Shown: positions 8,465 through 17,130, counted from the stretch's first letter. The stretch is 18,084 nucleotides of DNA from CAJXJP01 sp964022365 (GCA_964022365.1 CAXHZN010000016.1:1-18084); one strand, 5' to 3'. Notes: a model not told the origin generated them from the sequence alone. Made by a program: numbers and translations.

Positions 8465-10288
8465 ATGAATTGAATTATCTATAATCGTGTATCAACCGAT
8501 GAACAATGAAAGTCTTGAGTTTCATTAGAATATCAACGTGATATCTGTATAAAATTTGCAAAAGATAATAAAATTTCAATAGATTCTGATAATATTTTTC
8601 AAGAAATATACTCATGAGCATTTTTAGATAGACCTCAACTATCTAAAGTTTTTAATGCTATCAAAAAATGAAATATAGACTGTATTATTATATTAAGAAG
8701 AGATAGATTAGCGAGAGATACATTAGTTTTTGGTAAAATAAGAGAGATTTTTGATAATTTATGAATTCAAATATATTATCCTGAAGAAACATTAAGTGGT
8801 GATGAAATTATAACCGATTTCTTAGGTAATACTCTAGTTGGATTTAGTCAATTTGAGAAATGAATGATATTTAAAAGAACTTACACAGGAAAAAAGACAA
8901 AAGCCTCGAGTTGAAAATGGGTTACAGCTGTTCCATATTGATATATAAAAAACAATGATAAATTATTAGAATTGTATGAACCTGAAGTTAAAACAATTAA
9001 ATTAATAGTTAAATTATATCTAGAAGAAAATTTATCTATATCAAAAATAGTAGATTACCTAAATAGTAATAAAATACTACCTCCTTCAATGAGTACAAAA
9101 GAATCAGCTACACAACAAAGTATAAAAAAATGAAGAAAAAATGCTGTTACTTTTTGGTGATATTCATCTGTGGTTTGAATTTTAGATAATGTAGAAAAAT
9201 ACTATCTTTGAGAATATAAAGCATTTGCAACAATATATAAAAAAATATGAAAAAAATCAGAAAATATAGGTAAAAGATCGGAAGATGAAATAATAAAAAT
9301 TAAGATTCCAAAAATATATACAAAAGTTGTAGAGAAAAAAATAGCTGAAAAAAGAATAAATAATAAAAGTCATTCAAATACTAAGAGACGTGTCTATTTA
9401 TTAAGATCTAAACTTTATTGTGATTGTTGTACAGATTTAAGGAATTTTACATGATATACTTGATCAAGTGAGGCAAAACTAAAAAATTATAGATGTTCGA
9501 TGTCAGATAAAAGAAAAACATCTGAAGATAGAAGATGTACTAATAGTATATCTGGTTTAAAAATTGATAATTTAGTAATAGATATATTAAAAGATTTCTT
9601 CTTAGATTATAGTAAATTCAAAATAGAATATTGATTAAACTCAGATACAACAAAAGATGAGACAAATATCATCGATCAATATAAGTTTGAAATAAAAAAA
9701 TTAGATGAAAAAGATTCAAGAGCCTTAGATCTTGCACTTGATTGATTAATAAGTAAAGAAAAATTAAAAGAGGTTCAAAATGAAATTATAGAATGAAAGG
9801 AAAAATACAATAATTTAATACATAATGAATATGAATTAGTCTATAATGAATATAAACAATCAATAATAGATTGAGATGTTCAAGATTATGTTGATAGATT
9901 ATATCATCATGCACAGTATTTCTTTGAAAATTCAACATATGAAGAACTAAAACAAGTTGTAGATTTAATGATTGATAAAGTTATAGTATCAACAGATAAG
10001 TCAAAACCAGTTAGAGTTATATTAAACGTATATCCATGAGAATTTGATATAGATACATTCTTCAAAGATGATAGATCAACATCTATTATCAGAGAGTATA
10101 ATAAAGAAAAAACCCACCTTGGAGAATTCCAAGTTGAGTTTTCTTCTGATCTTAAATCTGAAGATTATAAAGCTACAGATTGATGAGATTATAAATTTAT
10201 TAAACTGTTAAAGAAATTATTCTTATGTTCAGTGGTGAATGGTACATGGTGGACCCACCGGGCTACGATCCCGGGACCTATCGCTTAA
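8465..10288 (+). CDS. Large serine recombinase (site-specific integrase)
   Basis: 607 residues with UGA as Gly. The N-terminal resolvase domain (about 1-145) has YNRVSTDEQ with nucleophile Ser10 and the arginine motif RRDRLARDT. A recombinase domain follows (about 150-260), then a zinc ribbon with Cys319, Cys322, Cys344 and Cys358. A Lys/Glu-rich helical, coiled-coil-like segment (about 385-460) and a C-terminal DNA-binding part complete it. Large serine integrases join phage or island attP to chromosomal attB with no replication. Only TAA at 10286-10288 closes the frame, so the last 14 codons lie antisense inside the tRNA-Lys gene; the tail after about residue 590 looks non-native. No Shine-Dalgarno precedes the ATG. 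It probably mobilises the hsd block. Confidence 0.93.
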
Positions 10289-10322
10289 GAGGCGAGTGCT
10301 CTACCAACTGAGCTATGGATCC
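10247..10322 (-). tRNA. tRNA-Lys, anticodon CUU
   Basis: A 76-nt cloverleaf with the 3' CCA encoded. The acceptor arms GGATCCA and TGGGTCC pair over 7 bp with one G-U. The D arm is GCTC-AGTTGGTA-GAGC. The anticodon loop is CTCTTAA, giving anticodon CUU for AAG codons. The T stem is CCGGG/CCCGG. Odd points: the first anticodon-stem pair is a C-U mismatch (27/43) and the T loop is ATCGTAG, so positions 54 and 58 are swapped from the usual T and A. The serine recombinase ORF enters the gene from the 3' side and overlaps 42 nt on the opposite strand, as expected if an island integrated at the tRNA 3' end. Confidence 0.9.
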
Positions 10323-10339
10323 ATATAAAACGTGAAAAC

Positions 10340-10367
10340 AGTCTAAAGAATTTCAGGTAAAATGCAA
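10340..10367 (-). promoter_or_regulatory. Likely promoter of the tRNA-Lys gene
   Basis: On the minus strand TTGCAT (10362-10367) is followed after 16 bp by TAGACT (10340-10345). This would start transcription about 10 nt before the mature tRNA 5' end at 10322. Confidence 0.4.
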
Positions 10368-10448
10368 ATTTTATTGAGATTTTTGGAAAGATAATATTTT
10401 GATAAAAAAATATATTTTATAATTTAAAAATAAAATAATAAAATAATC

Positions 10449-10475
10449 TTGCAACTGCTCAAATCTCACTATAAT
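10449..10475 (+). promoter_or_regulatory. Likely trmB promoter
   Basis: TTGCAA (10449-10454) and a perfect TATAAT (10470-10475), 15 bp apart, give a leader of about 25 nt before the trmB ATG at 10506. Confidence 0.45.
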
Positions 10476-10505
10476 CAGATAAATACTTTTAAATTAATTG
10501 CTTTC

Positions 10506-11153
10506 ATGCCATACATAAATCCATATATTGCTCCAGTTGAGGAACATAAAAATATAGAAACTGACATAACAAAAATAGCTCAAAACAAAGGAAAATGGAA
10601 AGAATTTTTCTGAAATACAAATCCGGTAAGACTGGAAATTTGAACTGGATTAGGGAATTTTTTTAGCTGAGAAGTAGCAAGTAATCCTGAAATAAATTTC
10701 CTAGGAATGGAAATAAAATTTAAAAGATGTTTTACTACTGCAGAAAAAACATTAAAAAAATGAGGAAAAAATTTCTTCATTGTAAAAGAATTTGCTCAAA
10801 AACTAGATGAATTTATAGCTGATAGTGAACTCCAACAAGTATATATTTTCTTTCCAGATCCTTGGGGAAAAAAAGATAGACAAAAAAAACATAGAGTTCT
10901 CCAAGCAGAATTTCTGACTTTGATTCATAAAAAATTAGAAAAAAGATGAAAAATAATCTTCAAAACTGATCACGAAGATTATTTCAAAGATACTCTGGAA
11001 GTACTTGAAGAAATAAATCTATTCAAACAAGAACATAAAAGTTTTGATTACGAAAAAGAATTATCACAATTTTTCGATAAACAAAATATGACAGAGTTTG
11101 AAGTTATATTCAGTGAAAAAAAAGTTTGTTACATTGAACTCATAAAAGAATAA
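10506..11153 (+). CDS. trmB: tRNA (guanine-N7-)-methyltransferase
   Basis: 215 residues, normal for TrmB. It forms m7G at position 46 of tRNA from S-adenosylmethionine. The SAM-binding loop LEIGTGLGNF is at residues 43-52. The family signature FFPDPWGKKDRQKKHR has PDPW at 117-120. A second conserved piece, IIFKTDHEDYF, carries the substrate-binding TD. Several SAM-loop glycines are TGA. The ATG is preceded by AT-rich sequence without a Shine-Dalgarno. The gene stands alone between the tRNA promoter region and a terminator that overlaps its stop codon. It is a chromosomal housekeeping gene and marks the end of the accessory block. Confidence 0.95.
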
Positions 11154-11180
11154 TATTTAAAAAATATTATTCTTTTTTTT
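11144..11180 (+). terminator. Intrinsic terminator of trmB
   Basis: AAAAGAATAATATTT (11144-11158) pairs with AAATATTATTCTTTT (11162-11176), followed by more T. The left arm includes the trmB stop codon. Confidence 0.8.
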
Positions 11181-11257
11181 ATTATTAATTAATTTTATTT
11201 TTCCCCTTTTCAAAGGAAAGTGCCTCAAAGGCGATGGGATTCTAAATAATTTTTTCA

Positions 11258-11291
11258 CAAAAAAAAGAAAGATTTTTCAATCTTTCTTTTT
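11258..11291 (-). terminator. Intrinsic terminator of the RRM protein gene
   Basis: AAAAAGAAAGAT (11262-11273) and ATCTTTCTTTTT (11280-11291) form a 12-bp stem with a 6-nt loop. On the minus strand the stem is followed by a U-run (plus-strand A-run from 11258). It begins 12 bp after the stop of the RRM gene. Confidence 0.8.
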
Positions 11292-11302
11292 CGAAGTTGG
11301 AA

Positions 11303-11563
11303 TTACCCGTTTCTTCTATCTTCAGCGAAGTCAACTTTAACAGCTCTTCCATCGATTTCAGCTCCGTCAAATTCTTCTTTAGCTTTAACTGCGTCTTCAA
11401 CTGAGTTGAATTCAACAAATCCAAAACCTCTAGATTTGTTAGTTTCTCTATCAGTAACGATTTTAGCGTATTTTACTTCTGCAACTTCAGCAAAAATATC
11501 TCTTAATTGGTTAGAGTCGATATTCCAAGAAATACCTCCTACAAAAACTTTACTAGTTTCCAT
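11303..11563 (-). CDS. Single-RRM RNA-binding protein
   Basis: 86 residues forming one RNA-recognition motif. RNP2 is VFVGGI (6-11) and RNP1 is RGFGFVEF (45-52), with the aromatic residues that stack on RNA bases intact. A short basic/acidic tail DFAEDRRNG follows. Small RRM proteins of this shape occur in cyanobacteria and scattered other bacteria, sometimes as cold-responsive RNA chaperones; that role is only analogy here. Many glycines are GGT/GGA and no TGA is needed, unlike most neighbours. The start codon is embedded in the palindrome TATAAC-AAAT-GTTATA (11563-11578), which could hide the start in an mRNA hairpin. It is monocistronic with its own terminator. Confidence 0.93.
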   Translation of the reverse strand: METSKVFVGGISWNIDSNQLRDIFAEVAEVKYAKIVTDRETNKSRGFGFVEFNSVEDAVKAKEEFDGAEIDGRAVKVDFAEDRRNG

Positions 11564-11903
11564 ATAACAAATGTTATAAAATATAATATATGAAATAATA
11601 CCTTTGACTTTGATTTATGAGAAACATGGTAAAAAATGACATGAGTACACTTGATCAATTGACATATGAATTCTTATTTCAATTAAACTATATCCAGATA
11701 TTTTTAAAATGCAAATAGTTTTTCATAGTTTTTATATTTTTATGTTATAACTAAATATATTACAAAAAATTTGATTATAGAGCGAAAAAAATAATAAAAA
11801 ATTATTAATAAATAAATATTAAAAATAAATATTAAAAATTTTTTAGGTTATTTATAAATTTTTTTTATACTATTTATATAATTACACCTTAAAATATATT
11901 ATT
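11564..11903. other. Divergent spacer between the RRM gene and mscS
   Basis: 340 bp without a credible ORF. It contains the palindrome next to the RRM start, a short tandem repeat of AATAAATATTAAA near 11809-11838, and a TATAAT at 11877-11882 that could serve as the mscS -10 with a leader of about 15 nt. I see no RNA gene here. Confidence 0.4.
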
Positions 11904-12743
11904 ATGAATTTTGATTCTCTTAATAGTGAACAAATGAATATTCTTTTTGAAAAATTAGTAGATTATTCTGCCGTTATAGTTCCAAAAATTTTATGAGCAC
12001 TACTAGTTTTATGGATTGGTTTTAAAATCGTAAACATGATAAATCGTGGAGTGCATAAAATAATGGAAAAAAACAGTTGGGATCCAATGTTAGAAAGTTT
12101 CCTTTCAAGTCTCATTTCAATTTTACTCAAAGTAATGGTGATTATTTCAGCAGCTGGAATAATCGGAGTTCAAACAAGTTCATTCGTCGCAATGCTTGCT
12201 GCTGCAGGTTTAGCAATTGGTATGGCACTTTCATGAACACTACAAAATTTTGCTGGATGAGTAATGATTTTGATGTTTAAACCATATAAAATTTGAGATT
12301 ATATTGAAGCCTGAGGATATTCTGGGAGCGTTTCTCAAATTCATATTTTTAATACAATTTTATTAACTCCAGATAAAAAAACTATTATAATTCCAAATTC
12401 TGATATTAGTAATTCAGCAATGACAAATTACTCAAGTGAACCAGTTAGAAGACTCGATATGCAAGTTGGAATCAGTTATTCTGACGATATTGATCTCGCA
12501 AAAGATACACTTTTAGAACTAGCAAAATCTGATTCTAGAGTGATGCAAGATAAAGATATCACAATCGTAGTTGATTCACTTTGAGATAGTGCTGTGATTA
12601 TAAACTTTAGATTTTTCTTAAAATCATCTGATTATTGGCCAACAAAATGGGAAATGACTGAAAAAATCAAAAAGACATTTGATAAAAAAGGTTTGAACTT
12701 CCCTTTTCCACAAAGAGATGTTCACACATATCAAGCAAAATAA
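11904..12743 (+). CDS. mscS: Small-conductance mechanosensitive channel, MscS family
   Basis: 279 residues, close to the 286 of E. coli MscS. Three membrane segments lie at about 22-43, 66-88 and 93-120. The third, pore-lining helix reads AAAGLAIGMALSGTLQ followed by NFAGGVMIL, with the Ala/Gly packing pattern of the family. The cytosolic beta domain follows (FKPYKIGDYIEA, IIIPNSDI) and the C-terminal domain ends GLNFPFPQRDVH. The channel opens under membrane tension and releases solutes on osmotic downshock. Its conserved glycines include several TGA codons. It is monocistronic, ending in a strong terminator shared with the convergent glycoside hydrolase gene. Confidence 0.95.
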
Positions 12744-12747
12744 AATA

Positions 12748-12780
12748 AAAAACTTCCCGGGATTTTCCCGGGAAGTTTTT
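12748..12780 (+). terminator. GC-rich terminator shared by mscS and the convergent hydrolase gene
   Basis: AAAAACTTCCCGGGA (12748-12762) and TCCCGGGAAGTTTTT (12766-12780) form a perfect 15-bp stem with a 3-nt loop and T/A tails on both sides. It is the most GC-rich stem in the window and can work in both directions. Confidence 0.9.
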
Positions 12781-14035
12781 ATTTTATTCAAATATTTTCT
12801 TGAGTATTTACTTTGATCAGATTATTTTTTTGTAATATTTCTTGAGTAGAAAAAATTTTATTTTCTGGAATATTTTTTATTTTTTTAAATCATTGCATAG
12901 CTAAATCATCCGTAATTATAAAATCTGACTTATCAATTATATTATGAAATTTTTCTGAAATATTTTTGTTTACATACATATGTCCAACCATAATTCATTT
13001 TCATAATAATTTTGTATTTTCTAAAAAATATTCAAAAACTAACAAATTATTTTCTACATATTGAGTATTTTGAGAATAATCTAAAATATCATTATGTGAA
13101 TCAATTTTCCCTGCTCCGTGACCAGGAAAATGTTTTGCATACAAGACAACTCAAGTAACTTTTGAGGCTTCAATATACGCATCTATCAAACTAAAATAAT
13201 CTAAAATATTCGAGCTAAAACTTCTATTTAATCCTGAAATAACTGGATTTCAAAGATCTAAATCTGCGATAAATCAATGAGTATTAATTCCGTGATTTTG
13301 TAAATTTTTTAGTTGAATAAATGTAATTATTTCTAAAAAGATTTGTTTATTTTTTTGTGAAATATTTTTATAATATTTTCAAATATTTCACATCGATGGA
13401 AAATATTGAGAGTTTCAAAATAATTTTTTTAGACTCTCTTTTTCTTGAGAATCTAATCCATTATAACGGAAATAAACGTATAAGTAATTTGTATATTCTT
13501 CAAGAGAAAACCCATCTTCAAAGCTAATAAATCTATTTATTTGTCCTCATTCTTGATCTGTAAATATCAAAATATTAGGAGAAATATTTTTAATTTCTCA
13601 AGTAATTTTTTTCATATTTTTACTCGTAATATTTTCTGATTCTCTAAATATAAAAACACTATTTGAATCTAGGATTTTTTGTGAATTATTGAGAATATAT
13701 TGAGAAATATTTGTAGCATTTCAAAACTTTAAAATCAAGGTATTTCCTGTTTTTATTTCTGCTTTATTTTGTAAAATTTCAGAAATAATTTCATCGTGTT
13801 TAAGAGAAATATTTTTTTCTAATTCTATAATATTATTTAAAAATAATGATTTTTGATTATTTTTTATAATTTTTTGTAGCTGAGAAATATATTTTTCATA
13901 AATATCTGCTTGAGTAAAAATATTTTCAGTTTGATGCGATTGAAATAATTTTTCAGATAAAGAATCTATATTTGCAGCCAAAGTATTTGAAAATATACAT
14001 ATATTTATGAATAAAAAAATCAATATTTTTTTCAT
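12779..14035 (-). CDS. Exported family 3 glycoside hydrolase, NagZ-like beta-N-acetylhexosaminidase
   Basis: 418 residues. MKKILIFLFINICIFSNTLA is a signal peptide with likely cleavage after Ala20 or Ala21. A helical region of about 100 residues precedes the GH3 barrel. Barrel motifs are FTDQEGGQINRF, KHFPGHG (Lys301, His306), the following DSHND with the catalytic His of NagZ enzymes, and ITDDLAMQG with the nucleophile Asp at 376 or 377. NagZ removes N-acetylglucosamine from muropeptides. The signal peptide implies action outside the membrane rather than in cytosolic recycling. GH3 is strongly supported, NagZ-type from the KHFPGHG...DSH pattern; the substrate is inference. It lies downstream of ligA but is separated from it by a terminator. 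Confidence 0.88.
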
Positions 14036-14072
14036 ATCTAAAATTTTAGAGAATAGAGAATATTTTATATAA

Positions 14073-14108
14073 AAAATAAGTCCAAATAAATAGAATTGGA
14101 CTTATTTT
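14073..14108 (-). terminator. Intrinsic terminator of ligA
   Basis: AAAATAAGTCCAA (14073-14085) pairs with TTGGACTTATTTT (14096-14108) around a 10-nt loop. The minus-strand tail is U-rich. It starts 2 bp beyond the ligA stop, and the hydrolase start follows 38 bp later, so the hydrolase needs its own promoter or read-through. Confidence 0.8.
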
Positions 14109-14109
14109 A

Positions 14110-16209
14110 CTACAATGAGTTTACTTGATTTAAAAAATCTTGCAAACTGATAATTGAAACTTTTAATTCTTCTGCTTTTTTTAATTTTGAACCTGCTTTT
14201 TCTCCAGCTAATAAAAAATCTGTATTTTTACTGACACTTCCAGTAAATTCTCATCAAACTGATTCTAATTTTTTTACTAGTTCATCACGAGAAATTTTAT
14301 TTCCATCATCTCAGACAAAACTTCCGGTAATACACATTTTTTTTCAAAAATATGGATTTGCTTGAAGTTCCTGAGATATTTCTAATTTTTCAAAATATTT
14401 GATATCTAAAATTGTATCTAATTGTTCTAAAATGATTTTATGTGCATCATTAGAAAAATAATCGATCATATTTTGTGCAATTTCTGGTCAAATATCGTCC
14501 AGAGCCACTAAGTCTTCAAGAGTATATGGAAATTCTAATAAAGATTCTTTTGAATGAAATAATTTTCAAAGAGTTTTTGCTGTCTTTTTCCCAACTCCAG
14601 CGATAGCTAAAGCTGTTAAAAATGTAGAAATTTCTACTGATTTTGCTTTTTGAACTCCTGAAATTAAATTATTTACCGATTTTTCTTTAAATCATTCTAA
14701 GGCTAAAATATCTTCTTTTTTGTTTTCTATAGTGAAAATATCTACGAGATTTTTAATAATTCAAAGTTCTAAAAATAATTCAACTTGTCTGACTCAAAAT
14801 CCATCGATATTAAATCCTTGTTTTCCAACAGCAAATACAAGTTTTTCTGAGTGTTGGGCCGGACAATCAATAGTGTTTGGGCAGAAAAAACGTACTTTTT
14901 CGCCATCTTTTATAACGGGAGTTTTACAACTTGGACAGAGTTTTGGAGGAGTTATTTTCAAAGCATTATTATCACGAATAGTTTCCACAACTGAGATAAT
15001 TTTTGGAATAACTTCTCCTGCTCTTTTTATAAAAACACTGTCTCAAATATGCACTCAGAGATTTTCCACTTCTTCATAATTATGAAGTGTTGCTCTTCTC
15101 ACTGTTACTCATCCGATTATAATTGGTTCTAAATTTGCAACTGGAGTGATAGTTCCTGTTCTCCCAACTTGGTGTTCTACAGAATTAATTTTGGTTGTAA
15201 GAATTTCAGCTGGAAATTTATATGAAATAGCATAACGAGGATGATGTTGCGTCCAACCTATTTTTTCCCAAAGTGAAATATCGTTTACTTTTAATACTAA
15301 ACCATCTATTTCAAAATCTATTTGTTTTTTTACATCTCAGAAATTTTCAATTGCTGAAATCACTTCTTGTATCCCAGATAATTTGTTAAAATAACTCGAA
15401 ATTTCAAAATTATATTTTTCTAAATCTTTTATAACTTCATAATATTCTGAAATATTTTCAGCATTTCTAAAATCATCAAAGTTTGCTAAATCATAAGCAA
15501 AAAATTTCAAATTTCTTTGTTTTGTCACACGAGAATCTTTCATTCTCATACTTCCAGAAGCTGCATTTCTCGGGTTTGAAAATATTTTTCCTCAAGTTTT
15601 TTTCGCTTCTTGATTTAAGGCATCAAACGAAGAAATTGGCATAACCACTTCCCCTCTGACTTCTAAATGATTTTTATACGCTATTTTTTTAGGAATATTT
15701 TCAATCTGCATCGCGTTTATCGTCACATCTTCTCCTTCAACTCAATTTCATCTAGTGATTGCTTGAACCAGTTCCCCATTTTTATAAATAAGTTCAACTC
15801 AAAGTCCATCAAACTTAAACTCTAAAATATATTCTATTTTATTATTTAAATCAAACTCTTGGTTATTTAAAATATTTTTCTTCACTCTTTCGTCAAAATC
15901 TCATAAATCCTGCGCGTTATAAGTATTTCATAATGAAATCATTGGACGCGAATGTTTTACTTTTTGAAATGTTGATTCTATTATTTCTGCTCAAACATTA
16001 TCTCCTACTGTATCTGAAATATTAAATTTTTCCTCTAAATACTGAAGAGTATCTAATAAAATATCGTATTCATAATCAGAAATAATTGGTTCCTCTTTAT
16101 TATAATATAAATCACTATGATATTTTATTAATTCTTGAAGAGTTTTTACATCTTCGAGTATAAAATCTTCGCGACCTTTTTGTATAAATTCTTTTGATAA
16201 CTCTAACAT
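14110..16209 (-). CDS. ligA: NAD+-dependent DNA ligase
   Basis: 699 residues, typical of LigA (671 in E. coli). The Ia domain opens with LQELIKYHSDLYYN and ISDYEYD. The adenylation site is EFKFDG with catalytic Lys132. NPRNAASGS follows. The OB fold has ATLHNYEEV. A four-cysteine zinc finger (CPSC, then FFCPNTIDCP, about residues 423-450) leads to helix-hairpin-helix repeats and a C-terminal BRCT domain (FGKKMCITGSF, near 615 onward). It seals nicks in replication and repair. All frames join without a frameshift once TGA is Gly. The ATG at 16207-16209 has no Shine-Dalgarno. A 7-bp inverted repeat (TTGTTAA/TTAACAA, 16289-16309) lies upstream and could be regulatory. Confidence 0.97.
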
Positions 16210-16549
16210 CTATATTTTGCAATTAGTTTTTAACATATGTAAATATTTTAAACAAAAAAAATAATTAAGAAAGCTTTTTATAAAAGTCTTGTTAAAAACT
16301 TATTAACAATCCAAGTTAGATAATATTTTCAAAATACCTTGTATACATTTTTGAAACAAAAGTGCGTTTTTTTGTAAAAAAACGCCCAAAAATATTGATT
16401 ATTTTTGATATATTTCTTACTTTTTTCTTACTTTTTTATATTTTTTTACTTTAGCTTACCTTAAGGAAAATTTAAGATAAAAAATTCCTATAAAGTAAAT
16501 ATTTAAAATTTGTCAAGAATAATAATTAGCCTCTTTTTTGAAAAATTGA
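16210..16549. other. Gene-free AT-rich spacer upstream of ligA
   Basis: No credible ORF. It contains TTGTTAA-N7-TTAACAA (16289-16309), a perfect palindrome GCGTTTTTTT-GT-AAAAAAACGC (16364-16385) lacking a flanking T-run, and a pyrimidine-rich stretch with repeated CTTACTTTTTT (about 16416-16442). The ligA promoter must lie in the left part. I see no cluster of DnaA boxes. Confidence 0.4.
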
Positions 16550-16555
16550 TATAAT
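16547..16555 (+). promoter_or_regulatory. Extended -10 promoter of the putative structured RNA
   Basis: TGATATAAT matches the extended -10 consensus TGnTATAAT exactly. The -35 region is poor, as is common for extended -10 promoters. Transcription would begin near 16562, at the base of the first RNA hairpin. Confidence 0.6.
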
Positions 16556-16561
16556 ACTTGT

Positions 16562-17012
16562 GTAAGTTAATTCCAAGCGAAGACAACTTACAGCTCATTA
16601 AAATAATTTGTACTTTACCAGAATGGTGTTCACAAAAACCTAGTGAACTTACCTCATACAAAAAACAACAAAAATAAAAACAAAAATATGGTTAATATTT
16701 GTATTCACTGAGTTATCAAAAGATTTGATGATTGAGTGAATACAACATATTGCCATCAGAAAAAACAACAAAAAACAAAGACTTCGGTCAAAAAATAAAA
16801 ACAAAAAAGCACGGTGAATAGCTTTCAAAAAATTACCCAAGTAAGGTATAAATTAGAATGTTTAAAGACATTCACTGAAGAACAATGGTTAGTTCCTCAA
16901 AACTGATCTCTTCTCCCCAAGACATATCAAAACAAACTATTATTTGTCTTGGAAGTGAGGAAAGACAAACATCGACTTAAGCCCCTATTACCCAATATGC
17001 TTAAGTTTTTTT
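16562..17012 (+). ncRNA. Putative ~450-nt structured non-coding RNA of unknown class
   Basis: The interval has an extended -10 promoter at its 5' end and a terminator at its 3' end, with no protein-like frame. Helices seen: TGTAAGTT/AACTTACA (16561-16592); GTTCAC/GTGAAC (16628-16648); a long hairpin 16688-16756 with 11-bp TTGTATTCACT/AGTGAATACAA and inner ATCAAA/TTTGAT; a C-UUCG-G tetraloop (16780-16789); CGGTGAAT/ATTCACTG (16812-16877); GAAC/GTTC (16880-16895); CCAAGACA/TGTCTTGG (16917-16952). A-rich linkers join them and AAAAAACAACAAAAA occurs twice. No tmRNA ends, SRP loop, or RNase P core in the right order was found. The motif GAGGAAAGAC (16956-16965) resembles a conserved RNase P element but sits at the wrong end. 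Function unknown. Confidence 0.6.
16975..17012 (+). terminator. Intrinsic terminator of the structured RNA
   Basis: ACTTAAGC (16975-16982) and GCTTAAGT (16999-17006) form a perfect 8-bp stem followed by a run of T to 17012. Confidence 0.85.
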
Positions 17013-17038
17013 CTTGCCTAAATTTTGAGATAAAAAAT

Positions 17039-17078
17039 AAAAAATCTAGAAATAATATATTTTTCTAGATTTTTTTTG
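17039..17078 (+). terminator. Second, tandem intrinsic terminator
   Basis: AAAAAATCTAGAAA (17039-17052) pairs with TTTCTAGATTTTTT (17062-17075), followed by T. It lies only 26 bp after the first terminator, with no gene between, so it looks like a back-up stop protecting the downstream DHH gene from read-through. Confidence 0.75.
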
Positions 17079-17130
17079 TATTTATTTTATACTCTTAGTA
17101 ATGATAAATATATTTATATAAAAAAATAAT

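Noticed and set aside
10580..10780. 66-codon minus-strand frame
   Set aside because: Antisense to trmB, where the SAM-binding motif is encoded.
14720..15079. 119-codon plus-strand frame
   Set aside because: Lies antisense inside ligA, whose zinc finger and OB-fold motifs are clear on the other strand.
453..16209. Pseudogenes or frameshifts suggested by fragmented reading frames
   Set aside because: The fragments of hsdM, hsdS, ligA and the others share one frame per gene and join at TGA codons, so the genes are intact in code 25.
16210..16549. Replication origin upstream of ligA
   Set aside because: AT-rich with short repeats but no cluster of DnaA boxes and no dnaA or dnaN nearby.
16649..16840. 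63-codon minus-strand frame within the structured RNA
   Set aside because: It is the complement of A-rich linkers, giving Phe/Leu-rich sequence, and runs against the promoter and terminator.
16562..17012. tmRNA or RNase P RNA
   Set aside because: No tRNA-like ends or tag frame for tmRNA. The GAGGAAAGAC element that recalls RNase P lies at the 3' end, just before the terminator, and the other conserved regions are missing.
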